46,670 nucleotides of DNA from Candidatus Omnitrophota bacterium (GCA_030691865.1 JAUYDL010000044.1:1-46670); one strand, 5' to 3'. Positions 14,645-28,079 are shown, numbered from the stretch's first letter. The notes: generated by a model not told the origin, from the sequence alone. Program-made: numbers and translations.

Positions 14645-14845
14645 TTATATCAAGGGGTCATAACCTGACTTGCCAGAAAACGGATGACAGTGCGCTATTC
14701 TGATTAGCCCCTTACATACTCCTTTAATGAATCCGTATTTTAAAATTGCCTGTTTTGTATATTCAGAACAACCCGGTTCGAAGCGACAACCTGCCGGAAT
14801 ACATGGCCTTAAATATTTTTGATATACCGCGATTAGTTTAAGCAT
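14645..14845 (-). CDS. yidD: Membrane protein insertion efficiency factor YidD
   Basis: A small basic amphipathic protein that aids YidC. Shown by YQKYLRPCIPAGCRFEPGCSEYTKQAILKYGFIKG and HPFSGKSGYDPL with the conserved Cys residues. I chose the ATG at 14845 (MLKLIAVYQKYL, 66 residues), 14 nt after the rpmH stop. An in-frame TTG at 14869, overlapping rpmH, would add eight residues. rnpA, which usually lies between rpmH and yidD, is not here. Confidence 0.9.
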   Translation of the reverse strand: MLKLIAVYQKYLRPCIPAGCRFEPGCSEYTKQAILKYGFIKGVCKGLIRIAHCHPFSGKSGYDPLI

Positions 14846-14859
14846 TAAGTTTGCCGGGG

Positions 14860-14997
14860 TCAAATGCAAAGCTTTTTTCTTCCCTTCATCCGTCGACGTG
14901 CCAGAAGCTTACGCCCGGACTTAGTGGCCATTTTACTGCGGAATCCATGGTGCCTCTTGCCCACAATATTTGATGGCGTCTTTAAATTTTTTTTCAT
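14860..14997 (-). CDS. rpmH: 50S ribosomal protein L34
   Basis: A 45-residue basic protein read directly from the sequence: [45 protein letters not shown] in pieces, matching the L34 core (HGFR-x-RM-x-T-x-GR-x-L-x-RRR-x-KGR). It is the first gene left of oriC and has a good sigma-70-type promoter at 15091-15119. AGGGAGAT about 5 nt before the ATG serves as the ribosome-binding site. Confidence 0.93.
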   Translation of the reverse strand: MKKNLKTPSNIVGKRHHGFRSKMATKSGRKLLARRRMKGRKKLCI

Positions 14998-15060
14998 TTC
15001 AAGATCTCCCTTTTTGTCCCCTGAGGTTCTCTACGAAAGCAGGTCAGAGGGGTGTGAAAA

Positions 15061-15069
15061 TCATCCACA
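15061..15069 (+). promoter_or_regulatory. DnaA-box-like site
   Basis: TCATCCACA, one mismatch to TTATCCACA, at the rpmH side of the oriC region. Confidence 0.5.
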
Positions 15070-15090
15070 ATTTATGAAAGTAATTCGTGA

Positions 15091-15119
15091 ATTGTAACAC
15101 ACATTTATGCAGTGGTCAA
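15091..15119 (-). promoter_or_regulatory. Promoter for rpmH-yidD-yidC-jag
   Basis: Minus-strand -35 TTGACC (15114-15119), 17-bp spacer and -10 TACAAT (15091-15096), reading toward rpmH about 95 nt away. Confidence 0.65.
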
Positions 15120-15127
15120 GTTTTTTA

Positions 15128-15155
15128 TTGACGCCTGTGAATATTGCTGTATAAT
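15128..15155 (+). promoter_or_regulatory. Promoter for dnaA
   Basis: -35 TTGACG (15128-15133), 16-bp spacer, perfect -10 TATAAT (15150-15155). It implies a leader of roughly 320 nt that spans two DnaA boxes and the two-hairpin element, so DnaA autorepression is plausible. Confidence 0.7.
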
Positions 15156-15286
15156 AATTGACGTTTATCTTTTTACTTGCTCCGCTAGAACCCTTATGAT
15201 ATTCTATACAAACGTATCTAACGGGGCTTGCAAGGTTTTTAGTCTTTGTTATAATAGCTATATTTAGCGAAACCAGGTCCAGAGTT

Positions 15287-15317
15287 TTATCCACAGATTT
15301 ATACAAGCTGTGCATAA
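15287..15317. promoter_or_regulatory. Pair of inverted DnaA boxes
   Basis: TTATCCACA on the plus strand (15287-15295, consensus) and TTATGCACA on the minus strand (15309-15317, fits TTATNCACA), 13 bp apart, within the oriC region. Confidence 0.7.
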
Positions 15318-15425
15318 ACTGTTAATTCTGTGATTCACTCTATAAACCCGGATAAGCTTCCCTGGTTAATATGTTTTCATAGGATAAACTCCGTCAGGAT
15401 AAGGGCTTTTTGAGGAATTTCAATG

Positions 15426-15474
15426 CACCCGACGCTAATTGGTATTGCGTCGGTGTTGTCCTAGTGGACAAGGA
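15426..15474 (+). ncRNA. Two-hairpin leader element, copy before dnaA
   Basis: Hairpin 1 arms CACCCGACGC and GCGTCGGTG with one bulged C, loop TAATTGGTATT; hairpin 2 arms TTGTCC and GGACAA, tetraloop TAGT; then GGA. The A-U pair in stem 1 and C-G pair in stem 2 replace pairs seen in other copies, so pairing is kept by compensatory change. Confidence 0.88.
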
Positions 15475-15480
15475 ATGATA

Positions 15481-16818
15481 ATGTTGGAGTTAACTAAAAA
15501 TTGGGAAGAGGTACTGAGTGATTTAAAGATTAAGCTGGGAGAAACTACCTACGCTACCTGGATAGCGCCGCTTAAGTTCTCTAGTCAAGATAACCAGAGC
15601 ATAAACCTGGGGGCGCCGGATCAATTTTTTAAAGACTGGGTAGAAAAACACTACCTAGGAGTTATCCAAGAAACCTTAAAACTCAGAGGCCTGGATAATC
15701 TGTTAGTAAATTTGGTTGTCAATAGTACCCCGGACAATCCAGTTGTTCTGGATACTCCACCCGCAGCAAATATAAAGAGCTTACCCGGGGCGGGTTTTAT
15801 TAATCTTAACTCGCGTTATACATTTGAAAACTTTGTGGTGGGTGGAGCAAACCGGCATGCTCATGCTTATTCACTGGCCGTAGCTAATGCCCCGGCCAAA
15901 ACATATAATCCCCTATTTATTTACGGTGGCGTAGGCTTAGGTAAGACACATCTCATTCAAGCTATTTGTCACCAAATTAAAAATAACTTCCCCCCGGAGG
16001 TAAAAATATGTTATGTTTCAAGCGAAAAATTTACTAACGAACTAATTGATGCTATTGTGCATCGTTCTACTTCGGCTTTCCGCCAAAAATACCGGAATCT
16101 TGATGTTTTAGTTATTGATGATATCCATTTTATCGCCGGTAAGGAATCTACGCAGGAAGAATTTTTCCACACTTTTAACACCCTATATGACGCACATAAA
16201 CAGATTGTGTTTTCTTCAGACCGGCCGCCTAAAGAAATCACTAATTTACAAGAAAGATTGGTTTCGCGTTTTGGTTGGGGATTAGCCACAGATATCCAAC
16301 CTCCGGATTTAGAGACTCGGGTGGCGATTCTTAAGAAAAAAATTGAGCGCGAACCGGTTAATGTTCCCGATGAAGTAATTTTTTTTATTGCTCAATTAAT
16401 TAAAACTAATATCCGCGAATTAGAAGGGGCTTTAATCCGGACGATTGCTTATTCTTTATTGGAAGAGGCCCCCGTTACTTTGCAGCTTACTAAAGAAGTA
16501 CTTAAAGACCTGCTTAAGGAACCGACTAAACTTATCACCATAGATTTTATTCAGCGTTGCGTAGTCGAAGAGTTTGGAATTTCCTTGCAAGATCTAAAAA
16601 CTAAACGGCGCAATAAACAAATAGTATTCCCGCGGCAAATTGCCATGTATTTAAGCAGGGAGTTGACGGAGTTATCTTTACCGGAAATTGGGGAGCTTTT
16701 TGGCGGTAAAGACCATACTACGGTTTTACATTCTTATAAAAAAATTAAGGAAGACTTATGTAATAATCCGGATTTAAAAGAAAGGGTAGATAAAGTTATT
16801 CAAGTTATTAAACAGTAA
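15481..16818 (+). CDS. dnaA: Chromosomal replication initiator DnaA
   Basis: Binds DnaA boxes and melts oriC. The 445 residues comprise domain I (MLELTKNWEEVLSDLK... TYATWIAPL), a short linker, an AAA+ domain (Walker A GGVGLGKTHL, Walker B VLVIDDIHF, sensor SSDRPPKE) and the C-terminal DNA-binding domain with LFGGKDHTTVLHSYKKI. I take ATG 15481, seven nt after AAGGA; an in-frame ATG at 15475 abuts the Shine-Dalgarno sequence and is less likely. A still longer frame from 15439 runs through the RNA hairpins and is spurious. Confidence 0.96.
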   Translation: MLELTKNWEEVLSDLKIKLGETTYATWIAPLKFSSQDNQSINLGAPDQFFKDWVEKHYLGVIQETLKLRGLDNLLVNLVVNSTPDNPVVLDTPPAANIKSLPGAGFINLNSRYTFENFVVGGANRHAHAYSLAVANAPAKTYNPLFIYGGVGLGKTHLIQAICHQIKNNFPPEVKICYVSSEKFTNELIDAIVHRSTSAFRQKYRNLDVLVIDDIHFIAGKESTQEEFFHTFNTLYDAHKQIVFSSDRPPKEITNLQERLVSRFGWGLATDIQPPDLETRVAILKKKIEREPVNVPDEVIFFIAQLIKTNIRELEGALIRTIAYSLLEEAPVTLQLTKEVLKDLLKEPTKLITIDFIQRCVVEEFGISLQDLKTKRRNKQIVFPRQIAMYLSRELTELSLPEIGELFGGKDHTTVLHSYKKIKEDLCNNPDLKERVDKVIQVIKQ

Positions 16819-16828
16819 TTCCCAGGTT

Positions 16829-16848
16829 GCGCGCTTGTGCTTTTTTTT
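16829..16848 (+). terminator. Weak intrinsic terminator candidate after dnaA
   Basis: A short GCGC/GTGC stem (16829-16840, one G-U) followed by eight T residues, 10 nt after the dnaA stop. The stem is only 4 bp, so efficiency is doubtful. The remaining gap to dnaN (up to 16949) is AT-rich with a TA-repeat tract. Confidence 0.35.
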
Positions 16849-16949
16849 GTAAATCTTTTAAATATAGTATATTATATACTTGTACACAACAACGGCCCCA
16901 CATTATGACTACTACGGTTTTAAGTTTTTATATATATATAAATAGTAGA

Positions 16950-16999
16950 CACCCCGCGCTGATTGGAATTGCGCGGGTGTTATCTAAGTAGATAAGGAG
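16950..16999 (+). ncRNA. Two-hairpin leader element, copy before dnaN
   Basis: Hairpin 1 arms CACCCCGCGC and GCGCGGGTG with one bulged C, loop TGATTGGAATT; hairpin 2 arms TTATCT and AGATAA, tetraloop AAGT; then GGAG and ATG 8 nt later. The A-T pair in hairpin 2 replaces the G-C pair of the parB and ndk copies. Confidence 0.88.
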
Positions 17000-17007
17000 A
17001 AATTAAA

Positions 17008-18099
17008 ATGAAGTTTAAAGTAGAAAAGGCTAATTTAATTAATGCTATTCAAACCGTACAAAATGTCATTACCACAAAATCCGCCCTACCTATTCTTTCT
17101 AATATCTTAATGGAAGCCCAAACAGGTACTCTAAAGTTAACCGCTACAGATTTAGATATAGGAATAACCTGTGTAATCCCTGTGGATATTCAAGAAGCAG
17201 GCGCCATTACTGTCCCTGCTAAGAGATTTAGTGATATTGTTAAAGAATTTCCTTTAGAGGTTATTAGTGTTGCCACCAAGAAAAACAACCAGGTCACCAT
17301 TGATTCAGATATGTGCCAATTTAAGATTATGGGGTTAATTAAAGAAGAGTTTCCTAAACTACCCGAGTTTAAAGATCAAAAAGTGATTAAGATCGACCAG
17401 GGGGTTTTTAAGCAGATGTTGTCCTTAACTGCTTTTGCGGTATCTTTGGATGAGACACGTTATGTTTTAAATGGGATTCTTTTTAAAATAAGTAAAAACC
17501 TGTTAACCTTAGTATCTACTGATGGCAAAAGGCTGGCCGTGGCAGAGAGGAAATTAACTATAGAATCAGATGTAGAGATAAGCATGATTGTTCCGCTTAA
17601 AACAATTCAGGAATTGAATCGTAACCTTAAAGATGAGGGTGAGCTATCGTTGGTGGTGAGTAGTAATCAGGCGCTTTTTGATCTGGGTAGTGTGGGGATC
17701 GTTTCGCGTTTAATCGAAGGAGAGTTTCCGGACTATAAACAAGTTGTTCCGGCGCCTTCAGAAAATAAGATGAAGGTAGTGCGTAGTCAATTCTTATTAG
17801 CGGTAAAAAGGGCAGCGCTCCTGGCTACGCCGGATTACCAGGCGGTTAAACTGGAGGTCTTTAAGAATAAATTGGTAATTTCTAAATCTACGCCGGATGT
17901 GGGAGAGTCTCATGAAGAATTGGCGGTAGAGTACCAGGGTAAGGAGTTGGTGATTGGCTTTAACCCCATTTATTTAATCGATATTTTAAAGAACCTGAAT
18001 GAAGAAACGGTCAATTTAGAGTTGACCGATGGAGAGAAGCCCGGGGTTATCCGGATTAGCGGTTATGTCTACATAGTTTTACCTATGCGCCTTAATTAA
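17008..18099 (+). CDS. dnaN: DNA polymerase III beta subunit (sliding clamp)
   Basis: A 363-residue ring subunit that tethers polymerase and repair factors to DNA. Three clamp domains in order; the start MKFKVEKANLINAIQTVQNVI, central DETRYVLNGILF, and the C-terminal YIVLPMRLN (family YxVMPMR) are typical. GGAG from the two-hairpin element is its ribosome-binding site. It follows dnaA in the conserved order. It should be the partner of any QLSLF-type clamp-binding peptide, including the one at the end of the EndoQ-like protein. Confidence 0.96.
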   Translation: MKFKVEKANLINAIQTVQNVITTKSALPILSNILMEAQTGTLKLTATDLDIGITCVIPVDIQEAGAITVPAKRFSDIVKEFPLEVISVATKKNNQVTIDSDMCQFKIMGLIKEEFPKLPEFKDQKVIKIDQGVFKQMLSLTAFAVSLDETRYVLNGILFKISKNLLTLVSTDGKRLAVAERKLTIESDVEISMIVPLKTIQELNRNLKDEGELSLVVSSNQALFDLGSVGIVSRLIEGEFPDYKQVVPAPSENKMKVVRSQFLLAVKRAALLATPDYQAVKLEVFKNKLVISKSTPDVGESHEELAVEYQGKELVIGFNPIYLIDILKNLNEETVNLELTDGEKPGVIRISGYVYIVLPMRLN

Positions 18100-18103
18100 G
18101 AGC

Positions 18104-22131
<4,028 letters not shown>

Positions 22132-22157
22132 TATTTAGAACTTAGAGTTTTAAAATT

Positions 22158-25100
22158 ATGTATACCCGCAACGAAAAAATAATTCAGGTTTATATTGAGG
22201 ATGAGGTTAAGGATTCTTATCTAAATTACGCCATGAGCGTAATTGTCGGACGCGCCCTGCCGGATGTGCGTGATGGCCTCAAACCCGTACACCGTCGCAT
22301 TCTTTATGCGATGCAGGATCTGGGATTAGAGTATCCTAAACCTTTTAAAAAATCTGCGCGCATCGTGGGTGAGTGTTTTGTAAAAGACACCCTTGTTTTG
22401 ACCGGTAAAGGCCTTTTACCGATACAGGACATAGCGATAGGGGACCGTGTTTTTACGCAAAGCAACTTAAGTAAGGCCGCTGCTCTTTATGAAATGCCCT
22501 CAAGGCCATTGTTAAGGGTGTGTCTTGAAAACGGCTCTTCCAATATCGTTACTCCTTCCCAAAAATTCAAAATTTTTAATAAGGATTTAAACTACGAGTG
22601 GAAAGAAGCTAGCGCTCTTAGTAAAGAGGATTACATTGTAATTAAATGCGATTATCCCGTAATAGAAAATTATGTTGATTTGGGGTTTTGCGTCGGGCGT
22701 CGCATTAAATTTAATGAAAACATCGCTTATCTGTTAGGCCTGTTTTTATCTGATGGTTGGATAGAGAAAAAAAGTGGGCGGCTTTGTTTTTATTCAAATA
22801 GCAGGGAAACGATAGAAAGAATTTTTAATATATTAAAAGTAGAATTTGAGTATATGCCTACGATTGAAACAATTAATTATACCTATCAAAAAGCGGAAGG
22901 AAACGTTAAGAATACCGGCTATCAGATACGCATTAATAGGCAGGTTATCAATGGATTTTTAAGTGAGAAATTTAACTTAGATAACGTGTGGGCATATACA
23001 AAGACAATGCCCCGGCAAGTATTTGTATCCCCTGCTTCGGTGATATTTGCTTTGGTTTCAGGCTTAATAGACGGCGACGGCAGCATCCACGCCAATAGAA
23101 ATGTTATTCATTATGGCTCAATTTCCGAATCACTTATAAATAAAATACAGTTGTTATTGCAGCACCAAAACATTTTAGGATATCGATATTATGATGAACC
23201 CAAAGGTACTCATGTAGTGGATGGTAGGCCAGTTACGGGTAGATATGGGTTTTATGGTTTAGAATTTCGGGGCCAATACGCGTTATTATTATCTTCACGG
23301 CTAGATCTCGCCAATAAGAATAAAAAAGCGCGGCTTGAGGCAATGCTTGTCAAAAGACAAAGGGATTGTTGGTCTGATATAGATATTATTCCTTTCGCGG
23401 CAGAAAAAATATTTGAAGAATTAAGTAGGCATCATTTAGGCGCGGGGTGGTATCAGGATTCCCACGGCGGCAAATTCAGAATGGGTATAAAGTATCAAAG
23501 CGGATGTAAAATTAGATACTCAGCAGAGCTGAAGGAAAAACCCTTAAGAATATCTCAGATTGTAGGTTGGGGCATTCTAGATAAGCTCAGGAAAATAGAT
23601 TCGCCGCTAGGGAACTTGATAGATTCTATTATCGAAGACCGCCTTTCTTTGGTAAAAGTGGAATCTGTTGAATTGGCGCCCGCGGAGAAAACTTACGATA
23701 TTCAAGTAGAAAATGAACATGAATTTATTGCCAATGGAATGGTGTCACATAATTGTCTGGGAAAATACCACCCTCACGGAGACATCGCCCTTTACGATAC
23801 GCTGGTAAGAATGGCGCAGGATTTTTCCCTGCGTTATCCGTTAGTTCAAGGCCAGGGAAATTTTGGATCTGTCGACGGGGATTCACCTGCGGCTCAAAGA
23901 TATACTGAGGCTCGTCTGGCGGCGATATCCAACGAGATGCTTGGCGATATTGATAAGAATACGGTTAATTTCGGGCCGAATTTCGACGCCTCATTAAAAG
24001 AGCCCCTGCTTTTACCGGCGACCCTGCCTAATCTTTTGGTTAATGGTTCAAGCGGCATTGCTGTAGGCATGGCCACCAATATCCCGCCGCATAATTTAAA
24101 TGAAGTTTGCGAGGCAATTATTTATCTGCTGGATCACCCTGAGGCAGAAATTAAAGACCTTATGCGGTATATTAAGGGGCCGGATTTTCCTACCGGCGGA
24201 TTAATTTGCGGTAAATCCGGGATTAAGGATGCGTATATGACCGGCCGGGGTAAGCTCCTGGTGCGGGCCAGGGCAATCGTGGAGCACCAGAAGAACGGTA
24301 AAGATTTAATTATTTTCACTGAGATTCCTTATCAGGTTCAAAAGTCCGGACTGATTGAGTCAATTGCCAGTTTAGTGGATGATAAAAAAATCGAAGGCAT
24401 ATCCGATATTCGCGACGAGTCCGATAAAGAAGGTATGCGCATCGTCGTTGAGCTTAAGCGAGATACCGAATCTCAGATTGTTTTAAATCAGCTTTTTAAG
24501 CATACGCAATTAGAAAATACCTTTGGGATTATTATGCTGGCCTTGGTGGATAACCGGCCAAAAGTTTTAAATTTACGCCAGGTATTAGATTGTTATATTG
24601 AACATCGCAGAGTCGTTATCCGCAGGCGCACGCAGTTTGAATTAGACAAAGCCCTAAAGCGCGCGCATATCTTAGAAGGTTTAAAAATTGCGCTTAAATT
24701 TATTGACCGGATTATTAAAGTGATTAAGACCTCCAAGAGTGTGGAAGCGGCCAAGCTAAATTTAATGAAGGAGTTTGAGCTTTCTGAGCTTCAGTCGCAG
24801 GCCATCTTAGAAATGCAGCTGCAGCGCCTTACGGCTCTGGAGCGCGATAAACTTGATGCCGAGTATGCTGAGCTCCTCAAGAAGATCCAATTATGTCAGG
24901 CGATTTTAGCCTCTCTTAAAAAGATCGAAGCAATTATTAAGGAAGAGTTGCAGGATTTAATGAAAAAATATGGGGATACACGCCGCACGGATATTGTGGG
25001 AGAGGCAGAGGAACTGGAAATTGAAGATTTAATTGCACAAGAGGATGTAGTGGTCACTATCAGCCACGGCGGTTATATTAAGCGCTTGCCGGTAAGTTCG

Positions 25101-25970
25101 TATCGTAAACAAAAGCGCGGAGGAACCGGGGCAACGGGGGCGGAATTAAAAGAAGAAGATTTTAGCGAGCATCTTTTTGTGGCCTCCACCAAAGATTACC
25201 TGCTTATTTTTACGGATAAAGGACAAGTGCATTGGCTGAAGGTTTATGAAATTCCTCAGGCTAGCCGCATATCTAAGGGAAAAGCCATTGTTAATCTTGT
25301 GCAGATGGAGCAGTCAGCCAGGGTGAGTTCAACTATCCCCGTCAAAGAGTTTTCCTCAGATAAATATTTGGTCATGGTCACTAAGTTGGGCCAAATCAAA
25401 AAGACTAAACTTGACGCATACGGCAATCCGCGCAAGGGCGGAATTATCGGGATTACTTTAGATAAACTGGATGCGCTGATTGGCGTAGAGATGACCGATG
25501 GAAAACAAGAGTTGCTCATTGGAACCCGCCAAGGAAAGGCCATAAGATTCTCTGAAGAAAAAGTGCGCCAAATGGGCAGGGGCGCGCGTGGGGTGCGGGC
25601 AATATCTTTGGCTAAAAAAGATGAAGTTATTGATATGGTGGTTCCGCAAAAGGCTTCTACTATTCTGACCGTGACCGAGCTGGGTTTTGCCAAACGTACC
25701 ACCATTAATGAATACCGGCTAACCAGCCGCGGTGGTAAAGGGGTAATCAATATTAAAGTTACCGATAAAAACGGTCAGGCAGTAAATCTAAAAACCGTAA
25801 GTGATAAAGATGAACTTATGGTCATTACTCAGAACGGAATATTCCTGCGCTGTGCGATAAAAGATATCCGTGAAACGGGCCGTTCATCGCAAGGGGTACG
25901 TTTAATTAAGTTGCAGGATAAAGATCGAGTTTCCTGTGTTGCTCCGGTAATTGCGGAGGAGGAAGAATAA
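22158..25970 (+). CDS. gyrA: DNA gyrase subunit A, interrupted by a LAGLIDADG intein
   Basis: The DNA-cleaving subunit. The precursor is 1270 residues; without the intein (73-532) it is 810. Exteins show [33 protein letters not shown] in pieces, KYHPHGD, the catalytic Tyr in [10 protein letters not shown], and a six-bladed C-terminal beta-pinwheel with a GyrA box-like segment ([10 protein letters not shown]). The intein splits the helix-turn-helix region at [13 protein letters not shown]. It starts 26 nt after gyrB, and no RNA element precedes it. Confidence 0.96.
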   Translation: MYTRNEKIIQVYIEDEVKDSYLNYAMSVIVGRALPDVRDGLKPVHRRILYAMQDLGLEYPKPFKKSARIVGECFVKDTLVLTGKGLLPIQDIAIGDRVFTQSNLSKAAALYEMPSRPLLRVCLENGSSNIVTPSQKFKIFNKDLNYEWKEASALSKEDYIVIKCDYPVIENYVDLGFCVGRRIKFNENIAYLLGLFLSDGWIEKKSGRLCFYSNSRETIERIFNILKVEFEYMPTIETINYTYQKAEGNVKNTGYQIRINRQVINGFLSEKFNLDNVWAYTKTMPRQVFVSPASVIFALVSGLIDGDGSIHANRNVIHYGSISESLINKIQLLLQHQNILGYRYYDEPKGTHVVDGRPVTGRYGFYGLEFRGQYALLLSSRLDLANKNKKARLEAMLVKRQRDCWSDIDIIPFAAEKIFEELSRHHLGAGWYQDSHGGKFRMGIKYQSGCKIRYSAELKEKPLRISQIVGWGILDKLRKIDSPLGNLIDSIIEDRLSLVKVESVELAPAEKTYDIQVENEHEFIANGMVSHNCLGKYHPHGDIALYDTLVRMAQDFSLRYPLVQGQGNFGSVDGDSPAAQRYTEARLAAISNEMLGDIDKNTVNFGPNFDASLKEPLLLPATLPNLLVNGSSGIAVGMATNIPPHNLNEVCEAIIYLLDHPEAEIKDLMRYIKGPDFPTGGLICGKSGIKDAYMTGRGKLLVRARAIVEHQKNGKDLIIFTEIPYQVQKSGLIESIASLVDDKKIEGISDIRDESDKEGMRIVVELKRDTESQIVLNQLFKHTQLENTFGIIMLALVDNRPKVLNLRQVLDCYIEHRRVVIRRRTQFELDKALKRAHILEGLKIALKFIDRIIKVIKTSKSVEAAKLNLMKEFELSELQSQAILEMQLQRLTALERDKLDAEYAELLKKIQLCQAILASLKKIEAIIKEELQDLMKKYGDTRRTDIVGEAEELEIEDLIAQEDVVVTISHGGYIKRLPVSSYRKQKRGGTGATGAELKEEDFSEHLFVASTKDYLLIFTDKGQVHWLKVYEIPQASRISKGKAIVNLVQMEQSARVSSTIPVKEFSSDKYLVMVTKLGQIKKTKLDAYGNPRKGGIIGITLDKLDALIGVEMTDGKQELLIGTRQGKAIRFSEEKVRQMGRGARGVRAISLAKKDEVIDMVVPQKASTILTVTELGFAKRTTINEYRLTSRGGKGVINIKVTDKNGQAVNLKTVSDKDELMVITQNGIFLRCAIKDIRETGRSSQGVRLIKLQDKDRVSCVAPVIAEEEE
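22374..23753 (+). mobile_element. GyrA intein, 460 residues, LAGLIDADG endonuclease
   Basis: Inserted before a Cys+1 that replaces the usual aliphatic residue in GKYHPHGD. Block [21 protein letters not shown] endonuclease motifs [11 protein letters not shown] and [11 protein letters not shown]; block [18 protein letters not shown]-terminal VSHN. Block B reads TPSQKF, with Gln where inteins almost always have His (TxxH). This site differs from the mycobacterial GyrA intein, which sits at the catalytic Tyr. Confidence 0.93.
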
Positions 25971-25975
25971 GACCC

Positions 25976-26050
25976 GACCCTGTCGTCTAGCCTGGTCTAG
26001 GACAAGAGCTTTTCAAGCTCTCGACACGGGTTCAAATCCCGTCAGGGTCA
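25976..26050 (+). tRNA. tRNA-Glu (TTC)
   Basis: Acceptor GACCCTG/CAGGGTC, anticodon stem AGAGC/GCTCT enclosing TTTTCAA (anticodon TTC), discriminator A, CCA not encoded. It starts 5 nt after the gyrA stop. Confidence 0.94.
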
Positions 26051-26086
26051 TTAAATCAATAAAGTATTTATCCCATCTCGCAAGAT

Positions 26087-26167
26087 GTGTCAAAATTATT
26101 TTGCGATAATTTTGACACGCTCGACGGGATTTCGCTAAATGGACTTGCCTAGCGGCAAGTCCAGGAG
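26087..26167 (+). promoter_or_regulatory. Structured leader of glmS
   Basis: Two strong hairpins precede glmS. One has a 13-bp stem (GTGTCAAAATTAT at 26087-26099 with ATAATTTTGACAC at 26106-26118). The other has a 9-bp stem (GGACTTGCC at 26141, GGCAAGTCC ending 26162) around TAGC and is followed at once by AGGAG. The layout (hairpin abutting the ribosome-binding site) recalls the two-hairpin element, but loops and stems differ. No glmS-ribozyme core is recognisable. Confidence 0.5.
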
Positions 26168-26175
26168 TGTGCTTA

Positions 26176-28014
26176 ATGTGTGGAATAGTCGGATATATCG
26201 GTGAAAGAGAAGCACAGCCTGTTCTTTTAGCCGGTTTAAAGCGCCTGGAATATCGCGGTTATGATTCAAGCGGCATAGCCTTAATCCTCCCAAAGAAAAA
26301 TAGTATAGGAATAAGAAAATCCCCCGGAAAAATTAGCGCGTTAGAAAAATTAGTTAAAAATAAGCCTCTTAGCGGCGTAGTTGGTATTGCGCATGTACGC
26401 TGGGCCACCCACGGAGCACCTAATCAAGTTAATGCCCATCCTCATTTAGATTGTAAAGGCGAAATTGCCTTAGTACACAATGGGATTATTGAGAATTATG
26501 AACCCCTTAAAGCCCAGCTGATAAAAGAAGGCCACGTATTTCGCAGCCAGACGGATACCGAAGTAATTGTGCATTTAATTGAGAAGTTTTATAAAAATGT
26601 TCCACTTGAGGATGCAGTGCGCAAAGCCTTAAAATTAGTTATCGGCTCTTTTGCCATTGCGGTTATCGCTAAGCATGAGCCGGAAAAGCTCGTTGGCGCA
26701 CGCTCAGGCAGTCCTCTGATAGCTGGGATAGGAAAAAACGAGAATTTTCTTGCTTCGGATGCCCCGGCTATTCTTGAATATACCAAAGATATTATTTTTC
26801 TCGATGAGAATGAAATGGTAATTTTAGGCAAAGAGAGCCTTAAAATAACCGATTTTGACGGCAGAACCATTTTTAAAAAACCGGTACGCATAAATTGGGA
26901 TATAGCGCAGGCGCAAAAAAATGGCTTTAAACATTTTATGCTCAAAGAAATCAATGAACAGCCCAAGATTTTGGAGAATATATTAAATACGAGGATAGAT
27001 AAAGAAGCCGGCAAGGTAATCTTTAAGGAGCAAAATGTCTCCGAAGAAAAACTAAAAAGTATTAAAGATATTTTTATTGTTGCCTGTGGCACAGCTTATC
27101 ATGCGGGCCTGGTGGGTAAGTATGTTTTAGAGTCAATTTGTGCCGTCCCGGCGCAAATTGATGTCTCAAGCGAATTCAGATACCGTGATCTTTTAATCGG
27201 GCCGGATACTTTAGTTATTGCCATAAGCCAGTCTGGAGAGACGGCAGATACTCTTGCCGGAGTACGGGAGGCGCGTAAGCGCGGCGCATCCGTGATTTCA
27301 ATTTGTAATGTTTTAGGTTCTACTTTAATCCGGGAATCCGACGGCGTAATCTATACTCACGCAGGGCCGGAAATCGGAGTCGCCTCAACAAAAGCATACA
27401 CCGCACAGCTGATTGCCTTGTATTTATTCGCACTCTATCTGGTAAGGATAAGGGGCGTCTTGCCCGTTCAGAAAATCAGCAAATACCTTGATGAATTACT
27501 TAAGGCCCCAAAACAGATAGAGAGCATCCTAAAAAATCAGGATGATATCGCCCGGCTTGCCCGGCGGCACTCGCATTTCGGTTCATTTCTGTATCTGGGA
27601 AGAAACATAAATTATCCCTCGGCTTTAGAAGGAGCCTTGAAACTAAAAGAGATCTCTTATATTCCGGCTGAAGGGTATGCGGCCGGAGAGATGAAGCATG
27701 GGCCGATTGCTTTAATTGATGAATATCGGGCGGTGGTTTGTATTGCGCCCGGCTCCAAGGTTTATGAAAAGATGATTTCTAATATTCAAGAGATTCGTTC
27801 CCGTAAAGGAAAAGTTATTGCCATTGCCACCGCAGGCGATCAAGAGATTAAAGAATTAACCCGGGAAGTAATTTATATCCCCAAAATAGAGGAAATATTT
27901 TCTCCGCTTTTAGTGGTTCTGCCGTTACAGTTGATGGCCTATCATATTGCTGTCAAGCGCGGCTGTGATGTGGATCAGCCACGCAATTTAGCCAAGTCAG
28001 TAACCGTTGAATAA
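26176..28014 (+). CDS. glmS: Glutamine-fructose-6-phosphate aminotransferase
   Basis: Makes glucosamine-6-phosphate for peptidoglycan and lipopolysaccharide. The start is ATG 26176, so that Cys2 (MCGIVGYIGER) becomes the N-terminal nucleophile; AGGAG lies 8 nt upstream. The 612 residues comprise the glutaminase (HVRWATHG, NGIIENY) and two SIS domains (ACGTAYHAGL, SQSGETADTLAGV, the C-terminal QPRNLAKSVTVE). Full length and intact. Confidence 0.96.
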   Translation: MCGIVGYIGEREAQPVLLAGLKRLEYRGYDSSGIALILPKKNSIGIRKSPGKISALEKLVKNKPLSGVVGIAHVRWATHGAPNQVNAHPHLDCKGEIALVHNGIIENYEPLKAQLIKEGHVFRSQTDTEVIVHLIEKFYKNVPLEDAVRKALKLVIGSFAIAVIAKHEPEKLVGARSGSPLIAGIGKNENFLASDAPAILEYTKDIIFLDENEMVILGKESLKITDFDGRTIFKKPVRINWDIAQAQKNGFKHFMLKEINEQPKILENILNTRIDKEAGKVIFKEQNVSEEKLKSIKDIFIVACGTAYHAGLVGKYVLESICAVPAQIDVSSEFRYRDLLIGPDTLVIAISQSGETADTLAGVREARKRGASVISICNVLGSTLIRESDGVIYTHAGPEIGVASTKAYTAQLIALYLFALYLVRIRGVLPVQKISKYLDELLKAPKQIESILKNQDDIARLARRHSHFGSFLYLGRNINYPSALEGALKLKEISYIPAEGYAAGEMKHGPIALIDEYRAVVCIAPGSKVYEKMISNIQEIRSRKGKVIAIATAGDQEIKELTREVIYIPKIEEIFSPLLVVLPLQLMAYHIAVKRGCDVDQPRNLAKSVTVE

Positions 28015-28015
28015 A

Positions 28016-28079
28016 AAAGGGGACGTCCTGTTAGGGGACACCCTTTGTCAAGGGTCTCCCCTTTTGGCACGTCCCCTTT
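28016..28079. repeat. GGGGACG-type palindromic repeat between glmS and rsmI
   Basis: Nested inverted repeat: outer arms AAAGGGGACGT (28016-28026) and ACGTCCCCTTT (28069-28079), inner arms AGGGGACACCCTT and AAGGGTCTCCCCT with one mismatch. It starts 2 nt after the glmS stop and may also end transcription. Its GGGGACG tips match the repeat at 45525-45578. Confidence 0.75.

Larger units (their letters stand above)
14998..15480. other. Replication origin region (oriC candidate)
   Basis: A 483-bp non-coding gap between divergent rpmH and dnaA, the commonest oriC location. It contains DnaA-box-like sites (15061-15069, 15287-15295, 15309-15317), divergent promoters near 15.1 kb, T-rich tracts that could unwind (15120-15180) and, at the dnaA end, one copy of the two-hairpin element. 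Gene orientation flips here across the entire 46 kb. An 84-codon minus-strand frame at 15061-15315 looks non-coding. Confidence 0.82.

Noticed and set aside
15061-15315. 84-codon minus-strand frame inside the oriC gap
   Set aside because: It overlaps DnaA boxes and both promoters, has no ribosome-binding site and no recognisable protein pattern.
15439-15480. Longer dnaA start at 15439
   Set aside because: It would translate the RNA hairpins; AAGGA and DnaA domain I place the start at 15481.
26051-26175. glmS ribozyme
   Set aside because: Hairpins are present, but the conserved ribozyme core sequences are not recognisable.
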